Source: Pezizomycotina sp. ARF18
Taxonomy: Eukaryota > Ascomycota
NCBI GenBank assembly: GCA_002224055.1
Contig: AZLU01000001.1
Coordinates: 531,042 to 595,041 of the forward strand
DNA: 64,000 bases
Direction: 5' to 3'
Shown: piece by piece, positions 23,903-34,928 of the stretch
How the letters are laid out: every line of letters starts with the position of its first letter
How positions within the stretch are numbered: the stretch's first letter is position 1
Made by a program: the position numbers and the translations under genes
The notes under the pieces: model-generated
Seen by the model: only the letters and a program-made list of their open reading frames with translations
Told to the model about the DNA's origin: nothing
Databases searched by the model: none

Positions 23903-25940
23903 TTACGTCTGCCAACCTTTCCTCCACAGGCTGGCATGACGGGCCGCCGCCTGCCCTATAATCTCATCGATCCTCCTGTCCCTCGTGTTCGCCGCTATAG
24001 TCGTGAAATTCGCCTCCCTAGCCCGCCCCATGCTCCATATGCAATATATTCCCATCGCTACGGCCAGCGCGCTCAGCAGCAAACCCGTACCGTAAGATAT
24101 CCAAAACTGACGTCGAATTCGTACACGTTGATGTCGTGCCTGTTATCGCACATCGTCTTCGCGACGCACCGACGGCCAACCCGGACGCGCGAGCAAGCTG
24201 ACGGTGATGTTGCGCGATAGCTCCTCGAGTTTTGCGGTGAAGTCGTCGACGGGAAGTACGAGGCGACGTTCGACCGAGATGCGGCGGAGGAGCCGTCGTC
24301 GGCGTACAGCGTCCACTTCGCGCCCAGGCGGTACCCGCGATGTTCGTCGTCGTGAAGTACGGTCTGTCTGCGAGAACGTTGTAGTCCGTGATTACGCCCC
24401 GAGCACGTCCGTGAAAAGGTGTCCATGAGACCAAATGCGCCGCCACGACTCGCCTAGTAATAACGTCGCGCCCTGTGGTCCGGTTGCAGCGAGCCGTTCA
24501 GGTCGTCGCCCCCGATATCGCGCAAAGAGGTGCTGTACGGGTTCAAGTATTCCGTGCGAATGTCGAACGTCGGAACGCCCTTCAGGAAGTTAACCTGCAA
24601 GTCTTACGTAGAATTGTAGCTTTCGCATTTCGAAGCGTGCAATTCAGACGGTCCGCGGTGGTCTGGTACGTGTAATTCCGCACGGGGACTCCGTCGGTGC
24701 GCTCCACGCTTTATATACGACCCATCCGAACCAGAGGTTACCCTGAAGGTCTTGCCCGAGATGTAATCAAACTGGCTGCCAAAGACGGCGCGGGCGGCTG
24801 ACCGGCTACGAAGCTGGCGTACGGCGACGTCCATTCGGGCCTGCGTGCCAGGCGCATCCGTCGAATTCCACGATACGTCCGGGCATTTCAGCTTCGGCGC
24901 CGTAAATGAAACCGAAAAGCTGCGGTTCTGCCGATCGCACGGGTTGCTCATGGGTAAAGTATCGCCGCCGTACGCTACGAGGGAAATCAAAGTCCGAGCT
25001 TCGACAGAACTGTTGAAGTAGATAAAGTACGCGGGAAATCCATTGTTAACCTTGAAAACATCATCAGCAGTGCTGATAAGGCTGCTCAGAACACGCATAT
25101 CGAGACTCGGCGCGTTGCATGACGATATAACCGAGACGTTTGGCTGCCGTTAACTGTTAAGGTTCCGATGGGAGCAATACCGGAAACGGAGATAAGGCCA
25201 GAAACTTATTTCGCATTATTATCGGGTCTGAATAGTTCTAATTCCCGTAATACTATAAACCTTCAAAAGAGGGAGAGAACAATCTAAGAATTTTTTATAC
25301 TTACACCAAGACAATTCCGAATAACGCGACCAGTTTCGCCCTCCTCGAAACTTGGAGCGAGAGAAGCCCGATTACGATCTGGCTAACAGTAAAAGGCTAT
25401 CCAGCCCGCCGAACGTGAATACGTTCTTGTGTACGGCCCTCCAGATCATCTGCACCACAGCGATCGAGGTCCCTCCGCCGAGAACAGCTTTGTAGAGGAA
25501 AGCGAAACCCGTGCCGATTTTCGTGCTCCATTCCTGGCTATGAGCTTCGTTACCATCCAGACGATGGTAGAATATAAAGTGTCCGAACTCGATGACGAGG
25601 CTGCCAAGCCAAAGGCCGATCATTGTGAACGATGTAGTCCATCTGCGGCAACAAAGAAATATAAATGTAAGTAATTTTTAATTCTGTGAGTTTATCGCAA
25701 GTTTGAATCTAAACGATTTATATTGCACCGAGGGTTTAAAGAAAGAGGCAAAAAGAAGAAAGCACACCTTCTCATTCGTTTCGGAAGTTACAGTTTTCGG
25801 CGACTGGTAGGTTCTACTGGAACATAACCCTCATCGTTTTCGACAGCAACGTGTGCTTTCCCGCCACTATGACCAACGCTAGCACCGGCAGGAGGAGAAG
25901 GAGACTCCTCTCTTGCCACAATCCTATAGTTCTTATCCAT
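23903..25940 (-). CDS. Multi-pass membrane protein with large extracytoplasmic domain
   Basis: Likely start is MDKNYRIVAREESPSPPAG (ATG at 25940), a short polar cytoplasmic N-terminus. An intron ends at a GCCGCAG acceptor near 25640. Then come two membrane segments around MIGLWLGSLVIEFGHFIFYH and GFAFLYKAVLGGGTSIAVV (about 25440-25625), with the typical YHRLDG between them. A long Ser/Thr/Cys-containing region follows (VNNGFPAYFIYFNSS, KLKCPDVSWNSTDAPGTQ, FLKGVPTFDIRTEYLNPYS). Near the end are KLEELSRNITVSLL, a last hydrophobic segment (LAVAMGIYCIWSMGRA) and a tail ending LWRKGWQT before the TAA at 23903-23905. The layout matches a widespread fungal family sometimes labelled formylmethionine deformylase-like, a name I do not trust as a function. 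Several frame changes occur in GC-rich stretches. Confidence 0.7.
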
Positions 25941-27858
25941 TTTAAATCAATCAAACTAAAAGTTTTTTAGCCGTATCCGCTGCGCTGGTAAGGAACTTTT
26001 TATAACATACTAGTAATCAATGCTGGATGAAAAAGTGCCTTTTTATATATATTCTGAGGATATAAACCTTCACCACCTTTTCCCGCACGCGGCGGCACAG
26101 CTAGGATCTTATATATGATTCCTAAAAGAAAGCGAGGCCGCTTGGCGCCGTAGGAGAGCTTGATATTTAAAATTTTAGAGCCTCAAACGAGGTTGTAGGT
26201 AAATTATCGTCGACTGTATATTTAGATCATCGCGAAGGTTTTGTGCATGGATATCGATATCCACCCAGTAGGTACTAGGAAGCCAATGATGTTCGACTAT
26301 TAACGCCAACGCCCTCCAAAAATGGAGAAATTTGTATGGGGGCATGCCGCAAAAATGGCTGCTAGAAGAAATACGCTAGAAGGCTAAGCGTGCGCGGTCG
26401 TCGACCGTGTTGTGCGCACCACACAGCCTTCCTTGATACATCCCATTCTATATAACTATTATTCTATTGGAAAAAACAAAATTCGAGATGGAATCGCGAA
26501 GGGGTGGTTATACTGTAGCAGACCTCGAAGAGTAGCGCGAGTATTAAGTTTTCTTGCTGTGTTGTACTCTCAGCATTCTAATTTTGTTTACTTTGAGGCT
26601 CTATTCATTTAAAGCTAAAGCAAACCTATATAATGCGTAGTATTAGACGACATGTGCTTCTTGTCCTCTCCTTGGTTTCTCTTGTATTCTATAACTAATA
26701 CCAGAAATTTCGGAACGACGCCTTTAGAGGAATGCAAGTGTACCTCGATCGAGTCGAATACGGAGGTCTGTGAATATCGCAGGTTATAACCAGGGGCGGT
26801 GGTTAATATTTCCCCCGCTTATATTCAATCCACGCTAAGGAGACAAGGCATGGAGCAGTTGTCTTGGGGAATCGTATATACAATAGTCTGATCGTGTTAA
26901 CATACTTCTAACTAAAACACTCACAGAGCTTATAACCCAGATGGTAAGTATATAAACTAACTTTATATTTCTACAGTGCTGCTGTCGCTCTTATTACCGG
27001 GTTAACGATGATGGTGTTCCATTTGTGGAAGTAAATCCTAAAGAAAGATTAAGAATACATTGTTATGTACTTAAAACCATCCAGAATATATAATCCACGA
27101 ACGGGCGTCAACTTAGCGTACCTTTCTAGATGGCTCTCCAGATTTAGAGAATAAACGGCGCTTGACAAATCATGAAATAACATTCACTGTGACAAACACG
27201 ATTGGAGCGGCGGCAGTAACTCAAACCAAGTTGATATATTGGGATGTATCTGAAAGTATGCCTTATTTTACACACCGCTTTTTTCCCTTCCATTCTTATC
27301 TCCTTTCTAGGCTGGCGTTCCGAATAAATTCTTCGTATACGAATTATAGGAGGTACACGGTCACGATAGCGAACGATCCTAGCAATAAGCATGCTGATAC
27401 GAATGAAATGATCGGCATTTGCTCGTCTTCCGGACCACCACTAAGATTTCACTTTAGTGTGAGAAGAGATATACTCGTGCTTTCAAGCTTTCGAATTTCG
27501 CTAGACCTCGTATAGCTCCACACTTCTGAACGCCCTTGCCTCGGAATTGGCTTCGGTCTTACCCTAATTCGCGCGCCATGACGGCCCAGTAAATTTCGTT
27601 TCAAGACTAGAGATATTCTCGAGCTCCCATGTAAACGAGGTCTTAGAAGTCCCACCATGGTAAAGATATAAATGGAATACACTTGTAATGGGAAACAAAT
27701 AAAGACATGGTTTCGCTCCTTCATGGAACCCTTAGTTTATCGGATAAAAATTTTACTCGCGGGATGGTTAACTTCTTTATAATTTAGAAGAAAAGGCTCG
27801 TCTTCGCCAATCCGAATTTCGAGTCAGTTTTTGGTTTAAGTTACAAAGAACTTTCAGG
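25941..27858. other. Intergenic, no gene supported
   Basis: AT-rich to mixed composition between two membrane-protein genes transcribed away from each other. Both promoters must lie here. Open frames of 66-117 codons occur but carry no recognisable domain. No repeat of note was seen. Confidence 0.55.
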
Positions 27859-29596
27859 ATGAAAACAGAGGAAGGGCAACTAATCCAGCTAGGCCTCGTC
27901 GTAGAGGCCTACACGTTTCCTTCCCTGCCGATGACCGAAGCGATTGACCAGATCGTTGCCGCCGCGTCATCCGGCGCGATGAACCTTTCCACAATTCTTC
28001 CGACGGTTCCCTACCCTCTGCAAACAGTACAGGCTTCGCAAACGCTCTTAAAAACACTTCCGCACGACGAAAATCGCAACGTCAATTTTATCGCTTGCAC
28101 GACCATCACATTCTTGACGGTCATGACGACGGTTTTACGCTGGTATTCGAGAAGGCACGTGACGGGAGTTGTGAGATCGGAGGATTGGGCGGCTATATGT
28201 GCTACAATGTTTGCGATTATATTGATGGTTCTGTGGCTGTTGCCGTCTTTCTGTAAGGATAAGACCCCTTATTTGTGTAAACTGACTAGAATAAGACTCT
28301 AAGACTAATGATGGATCTACCACACCGCCGCGTTTAGGTTTGATCGTCCCGAGACTTTAAAGCCGCAGCTGGTAAATGAGTCTCATAGATGCCAGCTCTT
28401 CTAAACATTTTCCATGCGTGTACAGGAGGCAACGGCAGTCACATATACGATTTCTCTTTCGGAGACTTTCAAAACTTTATCGAGGTATACATAATTTTTG
28501 ACTTACTTTTTGTCGCCTCTGGATCTCTATTAATCTAGCACTCTTGATTTCACGAACTCAAGACGTTGTGTAGCTATGCTAATGGTCGGCTCTCCAATTC
28601 TATAAGATTAACACAATCATATACGTCATTTGGGTCACCGGCCTCACCCTGGTCCGCATATCCTTCCTCATGTTCTACCACCAGCTCTCCCCCCAGCCGG
28701 CTCTATCGATACCTGATCCTGGGCACCGGTGCTGTAGTTGTGGCAGTTAGCGTCACGAGTGTATTCTTCACGATATTTGACTGCAGGCCCGTCGATTACT
28801 GGAATCACTTGTTCACGGCGAAGTGCCTCGGGAGGAACGGTGTGGGAGTAATGCTTGGGATGGCGGTACCACTGACGATTAGTGACGTTGCGCTGCTGTA
28901 AGTTTACACGATGTGCACGACGACGATTTTGCAAACCCTGTTGAATGAGCCTTGAATCCAGCTAGCAATTATCTCGCTAATCCATACTTGTAATAGTCTC
29001 TTGCCTATCGGTATCGTTATGAAGTTGGAGAAAATGAGCAAAGCGAAGAAACTACAAATTAGCGCTATATTTGCCTTCGGTGGAATGTAAAGCCGCCTCT
29101 CTCCAACTTTCTTCCCTCTTCCTTTTCCCCTTGTCCTGCAGCTGATAATTCAATGAAATAGAGTTTGTATATTCTGTATCCTACGCGTCGTGCACCTTAA
29201 TGTTCAAAAGAACTCCGTCGATACTACGTACACAAATACAACGAATGGAATGTGGGGCTAGTAAGTACAAGATCGCCTTTGTCCCTACCCACTACATCCA
29301 CCACACTAAATCGGTGAATGTTTCTAACGAAGACGTTACTTAACCCAAAGCGCGGAAATGAACCTCGCAATTGTTGTTTCCAACCTCCCAGCCTGAAAAC
29401 ACTCTTCAGCAAGCTACTCAGGACCGCACGGGGTGGCGGGCCAGGTACAGTTACCGCGCTCGTTTCTAAGATGAAGAACCGGGAGCGCGCAGCTAGGGAA
29501 GCGAAACCGGGGCTCTCGGACTTAGAGAAGAGTATCATGTCGGATACCGTTGCGACGACCGGCACCGTACACCGAGAGGAGACGGAGGGAGGGTGA
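27859..29596 (+). CDS. Rhodopsin-like seven-helix integral membrane protein
   Basis: Belongs to the large fungal family with a seven-helix rhodopsin-like domain related to PTH11-type receptors; ligand unknown, plasma membrane likely. Probable exons: 27859-28252, about 28429-28484, 28607-28897, 28997-29086, 29162-29260 and 29351-29596. Landmarks in order: NVNFIACTTITFLTVMTTVL (helix 1), SEDWAAICATMFAIILMVLW (helix 2), IYVIWVTGLTLVRISFLMFY, then TIFDCRPVDYWNH, the family's conserved Cys-Arg-Pro. LLPIGIVMKLEKMSKAKKLQ follows, then ISAIFAFGG. The polar tail ends HREETEGG. Five junctions close in phase; the first acceptor is ambiguous. There is one extra C in a C-run near 28690 and one C short near 29390. 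It is convergent with the ankyrin-tail gene, whose stop lies 277 bp away. Confidence 0.85.
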
Positions 29597-29873
29597 GTTT
29601 CGTTGCTGCGAACGGGAGTGTGCAGACGCGAATTTTATACAGGACGGTGATTGTTGTACCGGTTCCAATTGCTTATCATCAATTTTTTAAGAAAGCTATA
29701 ATTTTCTTTACTTCAATCTTAGAAAAATATATTGAACTGAATCTTCCGTTTTATATTGTAGAAAAGCAGCGTTTCCTTTCCTGAACTTCATTCCCCGGGT
29801 TGTCACACGCAAATCTCGCTTTGTTGTGTTATCGATTTCTTGTGTACATGTGTGTCTTTCTCTTTAGGAGTCT

Positions 29874-31296
29874 CTATAGAACTTGAAAGTCATTGGTCGT
29901 CGTATCTGCCGTGATGTGTAGGAATGTCTCCTTCTGCCGAACCGCTCCAGAGATTGTTTCAAAGATAGTGACGCCAAGTTCCGAGCCTTGAAGCCTGACG
30001 TGAAATCCCTTCGCGATTCAAAAGTTATCAGTCAATAATACTAAGAAAACTTTCGGCAGGGTTTCGAGTATGCAGACAGAATCGAGGACATTCTGTAGCT
30101 CCGTTGTGACTAGCACGAAGACTTGACACCTTGGATTAGGAAACATACCCCTACCATACCCGGAATCGGGATCCATATCTTGGGGTCCTCCATTTCCGTA
30201 AGTACTGACAATTGGGGCATTCTGAAAGAATAAATAGACAGCTATATATCGTTATATCAATTAGCTCCTTTAGTGAATGTCCGATGAACCGATGTCAAGA
30301 CTTCACCTATGAACAAAACAAGGTTTGCGTCAAAGGCTTCTGCTTACATATTTATCTGCGTGATCTCTGATCATAGTATGTAATTTGTTCTCTAGGTTCG
30401 AAAGAACCCTCGGAGGCAGATTGTGATGCAGCTTGGGAGAAAAAGAGCTTCGAGCTCTTTGTTCCCGCTCTGTTCTGCAATTTCCTGTGCAGTCTTCGCA
30501 TCGCTGTCAAAAGTTCGTATAGTCTCTTATTTATGCTCAGAGAAACCTAAGTTTTAGTACCTTTATCCTCCGGCGGAGAATTATTGTAGCTTTTGATGCA
30601 AAGCTCGGGCGAAGACTTACTCCATGCACTACAAGCTTCAATTTCGGCAAGCAGATTATCCCACGCCATTTTCTGCCATTCGTCATTCGCAGGTTTCGTA
30701 CCGTGCAATGCCATTTCGTGAAGTAGTGTGAACCCTTTTCTCGGTGCTCCGTCCGTAACGTCATCCCCTCCAAGAAACTATAGAGGGTGTTGATTAGTAT
30801 TTACTCCACCTACAGGTAGTACCTCTAGATATATTCCTTGGATTTCCAGTTTCAACGCACTTCTCAAAGGTGTCACATGGAACCAATCTCGCTTCTGCCA
30901 GCTGTACTCTTTGCTAAGAATTTCCATAATCGTTACCCAGTCATTACGTTCCGCTGCCTCGTGCCATCTCATTCTTAGGGACGCGTAGTTGGATGGAAAT
31001 GCTCTGGAGACTGAAGCTCCAAGCCAGGCCGCTGTCCCATGAGATTCGCGTTCTGACAAACTTGGGTCGTATTTTGCATTAAGATTTCCAGAAGTTGCAA
31101 TGTTCAGCCGCGAGAATGCTTCATTGGCTAGTCTTTCGTACTCATCTGCGTCTTTCGTTGAGTACTTTCGTGCCAGCGGCGCACATATTTGGTACCTGGA
31201 AGCCAGGACAATATTTCTGAAGAAGCTACGTTGGTCTTCCTTCTCCGCTGTAGTAGTTGCCCGTTCGGAACCGTGATCACGATTTACGTTAAGCAT
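29874..31296 (-). CDS. Ankyrin-like plus conserved tail, downstream part of the ART unit
   Basis: The first ATG (31294-31296) overlaps by one base the stop of the ADP-ribosyltransferase frame. Probable exons: 30823-31296 (158 codons), 30621-30777, 30348-30525, 30149-30221 and 29874-30008. The frame does not close everywhere; about two places are inconsistent. Introns include a 45-nt one with an ACTAAT branch point. Landmarks: WHEAAERNDWVTIMEILSKE, the ankyrin-type GFTLLHEMALHG, AKTAQEIAEQSGNKELEALF, LSVLTEMEDPKIWIPIPG and the last exon GFHVRLQGSELGVTIFE. The same order, at similar spacing, occurs in the divergent gene at 33290-34928 (GWTPLHQAV, TAIEIARELGYSHLYHIL, LTVLTELENPEMMFPLSG, GYFYRLDGREL). 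The two regions are therefore homologous. It may be one protein with the ART domain or a separately translated partner; the sequence alone does not decide. Confidence 0.65.
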
Positions 31297-32195
31297 CACA
31301 ACTCCAAATTGTGAATTATAATGCCATCCTCCTCTTCGGATTTGAGCCCAACAATGTGGAAGAATGGACCCCTAAGAAGTATTTCCTTTTCGCCATAAGC
31401 GGAAATCCTCCCAACCGGCATAGCGCATATCGAAGTAACAACACTGCGATCGTATCTCTTTCTATAATGATCCAATAACTCCGGATCGAGGCCATGAACG
31501 TGAATGGTCCAGCACATCCGGTGAGGTGCCGAGGGGTCGCTACCTGCAAACTCATACATAGTCTTCTTATCCGTGCTTGTTGAAATAAAGCCCAAAGGGA
31601 TAGAAAACTTTCTCTGAGATAGGTCTTCAACTTCTGCTGCCTTGCGAAACTCCTCCAAAGCTTCGCTTGTAATTGGCATGCCACGGTAAGTAACGCCTTG
31701 GAAATTGGAATACCGCTCATCCCCTACGTTTGAAAGACGAAGGTTATACATCTCAATGGTAAGCAGCTCCACCATACCCGCCACGGCGAGCAGCGCGTCC
31801 TCATCCACTGATTTCATACGCAGAATCCCGTTAAGTAGCCTGAAGATCAAGTTATACCCCTTTTCGGAACAATAAATTTCCAGTCCGGTGTATCTATCGT
31901 AATCGATCGCTTCGTTTCTCTTGTAATCTATATCAGCCCAATCAGTGAAACCGTTTAACATGTTTTCAACCTGTCGCTGTAAGATTTCGTCCTCGACTAC
32001 CTCACGTCGCCGGATCAAGGCTCGAATTCCGTCCATAATAGCATGCAGTTTTACAGGATCGTGCCAGGCCGCGCGTACTTCCTCTATTTTGGTGCGAACT
32101 TCTTTCATGCGTTGGTCGTCATCTACTCCGGCAAAAAGAGATGCACGTCCGATATCCGTGGACACATAACCGAAGAAACGCTGGGAAGCTGACAT
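31296..32195 (-). CDS. R-S-E type mono-ADP-ribosyltransferase domain protein
   Basis: An uninterrupted 299-residue frame with the three marks of the arginine-type ADP-ribosyltransferase fold in order: an Arg in VTYRGM (Arg171), the Ser-Thr-Ser motif in GFISTSTDKK (205-207) and an E-x-E in YGEKEILLRG (Glu269, Glu271), followed by PFFHIVG as in many family members. Such enzymes transfer ADP-ribose from NAD+ to a protein, often an Arg side chain. The first 150 residues are helical and charged, with no signal peptide or membrane segment, so an intracellular location is likely. The frame looks whole and AT-rich like its neighbours. Its stop overlaps the start of the ankyrin-like frame downstream by one base, suggesting one transcript. 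Substrate and role are unknown. Cell-death or defence effector, or endogenous regulator, are both inference. Confidence 0.85.
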   Translation of the reverse strand: MSASQRFFGYVSTDIGRASLFAGVDDDQRMKEVRTKIEEVRAAWHDPVKLHAIMDGIRALIRRREVVEDEILQRQVENMLNGFTDWADIDYKRNEAIDYDRYTGLEIYCSEKGYNLIFRLLNGILRMKSVDEDALLAVAGMVELLTIEMYNLRLSNVGDERYSNFQGVTYRGMPITSEALEEFRKAAEVEDLSQRKFSIPLGFISTSTDKKTMYEFAGSDPSAPHRMCWTIHVHGLDPELLDHYRKRYDRSVVTSICAMPVGRISAYGEKEILLRGPFFHIVGLKSEEEDGIIIHNLEL

Positions 32196-33289
32196 ATTGC
32201 AAAACTCGACCGAATAGTTATTTCCAACCAGAGTGGTTTTATGACTGGATGAAGATGTATTTTTCTAGATACGCCTGAACGGGGCATTCGATAATATATG
32301 GTTCAGTCCGAGGGAGCTACTGCAAAGCCATATTGGAGAGAGTTCGGAATTTAAGCATGTTTAGGGATATTCATAATACACACCAGAGCTAACCGATGTT
32401 GAATACTACAACACTGCCTCAACTCTGGTGTCCTACGCCGGATGCTTCCGAATACCCGAAACTTGACTGCATTTCAACATGATATAGATAAACCGACTGC
32501 GCAGCAATATGCGCGTACTCAAAGGGTTCCTCCGCTATCATTCTATTTTTACTAATTTTTATATCGTAACGAGAATGCATGATTCATTCCCACAATAAAA
32601 CAACATCTTTAATATCGGGGTCCTAAGAAGGCTTTTCAGCCTTCCCAGATGATATGCCACGGCGCGTGAATGGACAGATATATTATTATACCACGTAAGC
32701 TAGTTTCATAATTTCCCGACCTAACTGCAATAAAGGCTCAAGGTCTGCATAAGAAGGCTGAGGGATTATTCATAAAGCCTTGTTACGGAGTCGCATGTGG
32801 AACATATGTGGGGGCGTCAAGTCCGCAACCCCACGCGTGTGCAGTTAGCGATTCCGGTGCGACTCAGAATGTCCGAGCCAATAGATAGATTGTCCTGGTT
32901 AACACCAACATGTGTAACACAAATGTGATCGGATATACTTAATAACGCCCAGCTATCAGAGCAAATCGTCGCTGGGTCCTGGCGCATTCACGCTCGGGAT
33001 AAATATCGCACAACCAACCGAGGCGTACGATCACCTGTCTTTCGATGTTTATTAGAGCTAAAATTAAACTATATCGCGATCGCAGTATTCTATGACTAGA
33101 GATAAGAGCCTTCTAAAACCAAGTCTATCCTGCTACCAGCCTCACGTACCGCCGCCGTTTTCCACATTCAAGAGCAAAATTCTAGCTTATTGAACTTCCC
33201 TAAGCTTGATCTCCGGAGAGTTCTGATTCCAACACTGGAGAGCCTAGAGAGTTTACTCGAAAATACCTCTGAATCAGTAATCAAGCATC
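32196..33289. promoter_or_regulatory. Shared 1.1-kb divergent promoter region
   Basis: The ADP-ribosyltransferase gene (minus) and the STAND-like/ankyrin gene (plus) start at either end of this 1,094-bp stretch and are transcribed away from each other. It must hold both promoters unless further 5' exons exist. I saw no coding signal, no strong TATA pairing and no repeat that could be named as an operator. Confidence 0.5.
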
Positions 33290-34928
33290 ATGGAGCCTAT
33301 ATCGATATGCTTAACAGCTGTACAGCTAGCGCAATCCTTCTTCGAGCTTGCCAATGACATCAAAGGTATCGTTGAAGCTATGAAAAATGCAAGTGGTTCT
33401 CTGTTAGACCTCCTAAACAAAACAGAACGAATGAGACTCTTCTTGGAGATCCTTCGAAGCCTTGCGAATCAACTTCAGGAGCCCGATGCAAAGGCACTCA
33501 TAACCACATTCAATGACAATGCATGCCGGAAAACCATCAGCGACATCAGGCAACTCGTGCAAGAAATCTCAAAAAGCTTTGGGAAGAGCCGGATCTTGGG
33601 CCAGTTACATTGGGTACCTTTCCAGGGAAAGGCACAGGAGCTCATTAAGAGGCTCAAGGGAACAGAAAGTGAGATAAATACGATGCTTTTATTAATCATA
33701 ACGTGAGTATTTAAGCCGATAAGGATAACTTGAAGGGATAATACTCACTAATTTAATTCCTAAGTAAAACAAACATCAGAACAAAACTTGAGCTATCTGA
33801 GTTGCACGAACAAGCCGTCTTGCAAGCGGAAGTGGTACAAGCCTTCGGAAGTGTAACGTTGAGCAATATGCCTCCTGTAGCAGCCGTAGGCACGCCACCG
33901 CCAGAGCCTAGAAGGGTAGCCGTGTGGTCCGGAGATGTGCTTCGCTCACGATTCGACGACCAGTACCTGGCCCTCAGGGATGCTCTTTCTAACACTTCGT
34001 ACGACGGCGACTTCCCTGAGACCTTTCGAATCCTCGACATTGCGCAGAAGAGATATGGAGAGCAATGGATCAACTGTATACGGCTGAGTAAGTACCAATC
34101 TTTACTTCGAAATCATTAATCGCTACGAATTACTCTTAAGCAAAACATTCTAATTAATTGAAACCACTAGAACCTGTCACAGAGGCGCATGTGATAGCGG
34201 GCTGGACACCCTTACACCAAGCTGTCTACAATTGCGCGACCGTGGACACAATCAAGGCAATGATAGACCTGGGAGCATTCAGTTAGTATACCTTTCTTTT
34301 GATTCTATAGATTCTGATTTGTGGATTGCTTGAATTCGCATTGCTAAGAAAAAAAAACAACGCATACAGGAACTCTAAGAACAAAATGGACAAATCCCGC
34401 AGAACTTTCATATAGAGATATGACGGCAATAGAAATAGCACGGGAACTTGGATACTCTCATCTTTACCATATTTTATCCCCAGTAATTCGCCACAACGTC
34501 CCCGGGCATACTCTCAACGCTTTGGAACAACGCTTTCACGAGCTTATTCGCAGAGACTGCTATTTACAGGTTAGCAAGGAACACTTAACGCTGCCCGATT
34601 TAACCGTCCTCACGGAATTAGAAAATCCGGAGATGATGTTCCCTCTCTCAGGATGTCCTGGCAACGATGATTTCAAGGTACGGTGCAGTCAAATCTTCAC
34701 TAGTTTTCCATCTAAAGCGAGCACTTGATGTAAGCAGCTACCTTAAACCGGCATGTACTAACTTACGTATATCAAAAGGGCTACTTTTACCGGCTTGACG
34801 GCCGCGAACTGCTAGTAAGGAGTTGCGGCACACAAGGGCTCGGAAGCGTGAGGTTGTACCGAATCTCTACCACGAACGTCCTTCCAATCGAGGAAGCAAT
34901 TGTCTTCAACCGTTGCAACAGGAGTTAG
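33290..34928 (+). CDS. STAND-like N-terminal domain and ankyrin protein, 434 aa
   Basis: Exons 33290-33702, 33765-34087, 34171-34281, 34370-34677 and 34779-34928 sum to 1,305 nt, and every junction is in phase, so the gene looks intact. Donors are GTGAGT, GTAAGT, GTTAGT and GTACGG; the last intron has a perfect TACTAAC. Residues 1-137 (MEPISICLTAVQLAQSFFEL, DIKGIVEAMKNASGSLLDLL) are helical and resemble the domains that open many fungal STAND/NLR proteins. A Pro-rich linker follows. The ankyrin part has GWTPLHQAVYN and TAIEIARELGYSHLYHIL. The tail is RHNVPGHTLNALEQRFHELI, LTVLTELENPEMMFPLSG and GYFYRLDGRELLVRSC. There is no NACHT or NB-ARC ATPase. The ankyrin and tail parts are homologous to the end of the divergent ART unit. 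Function is unknown; immunity-like or allorecognition signalling is an inference. Confidence 0.82.
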
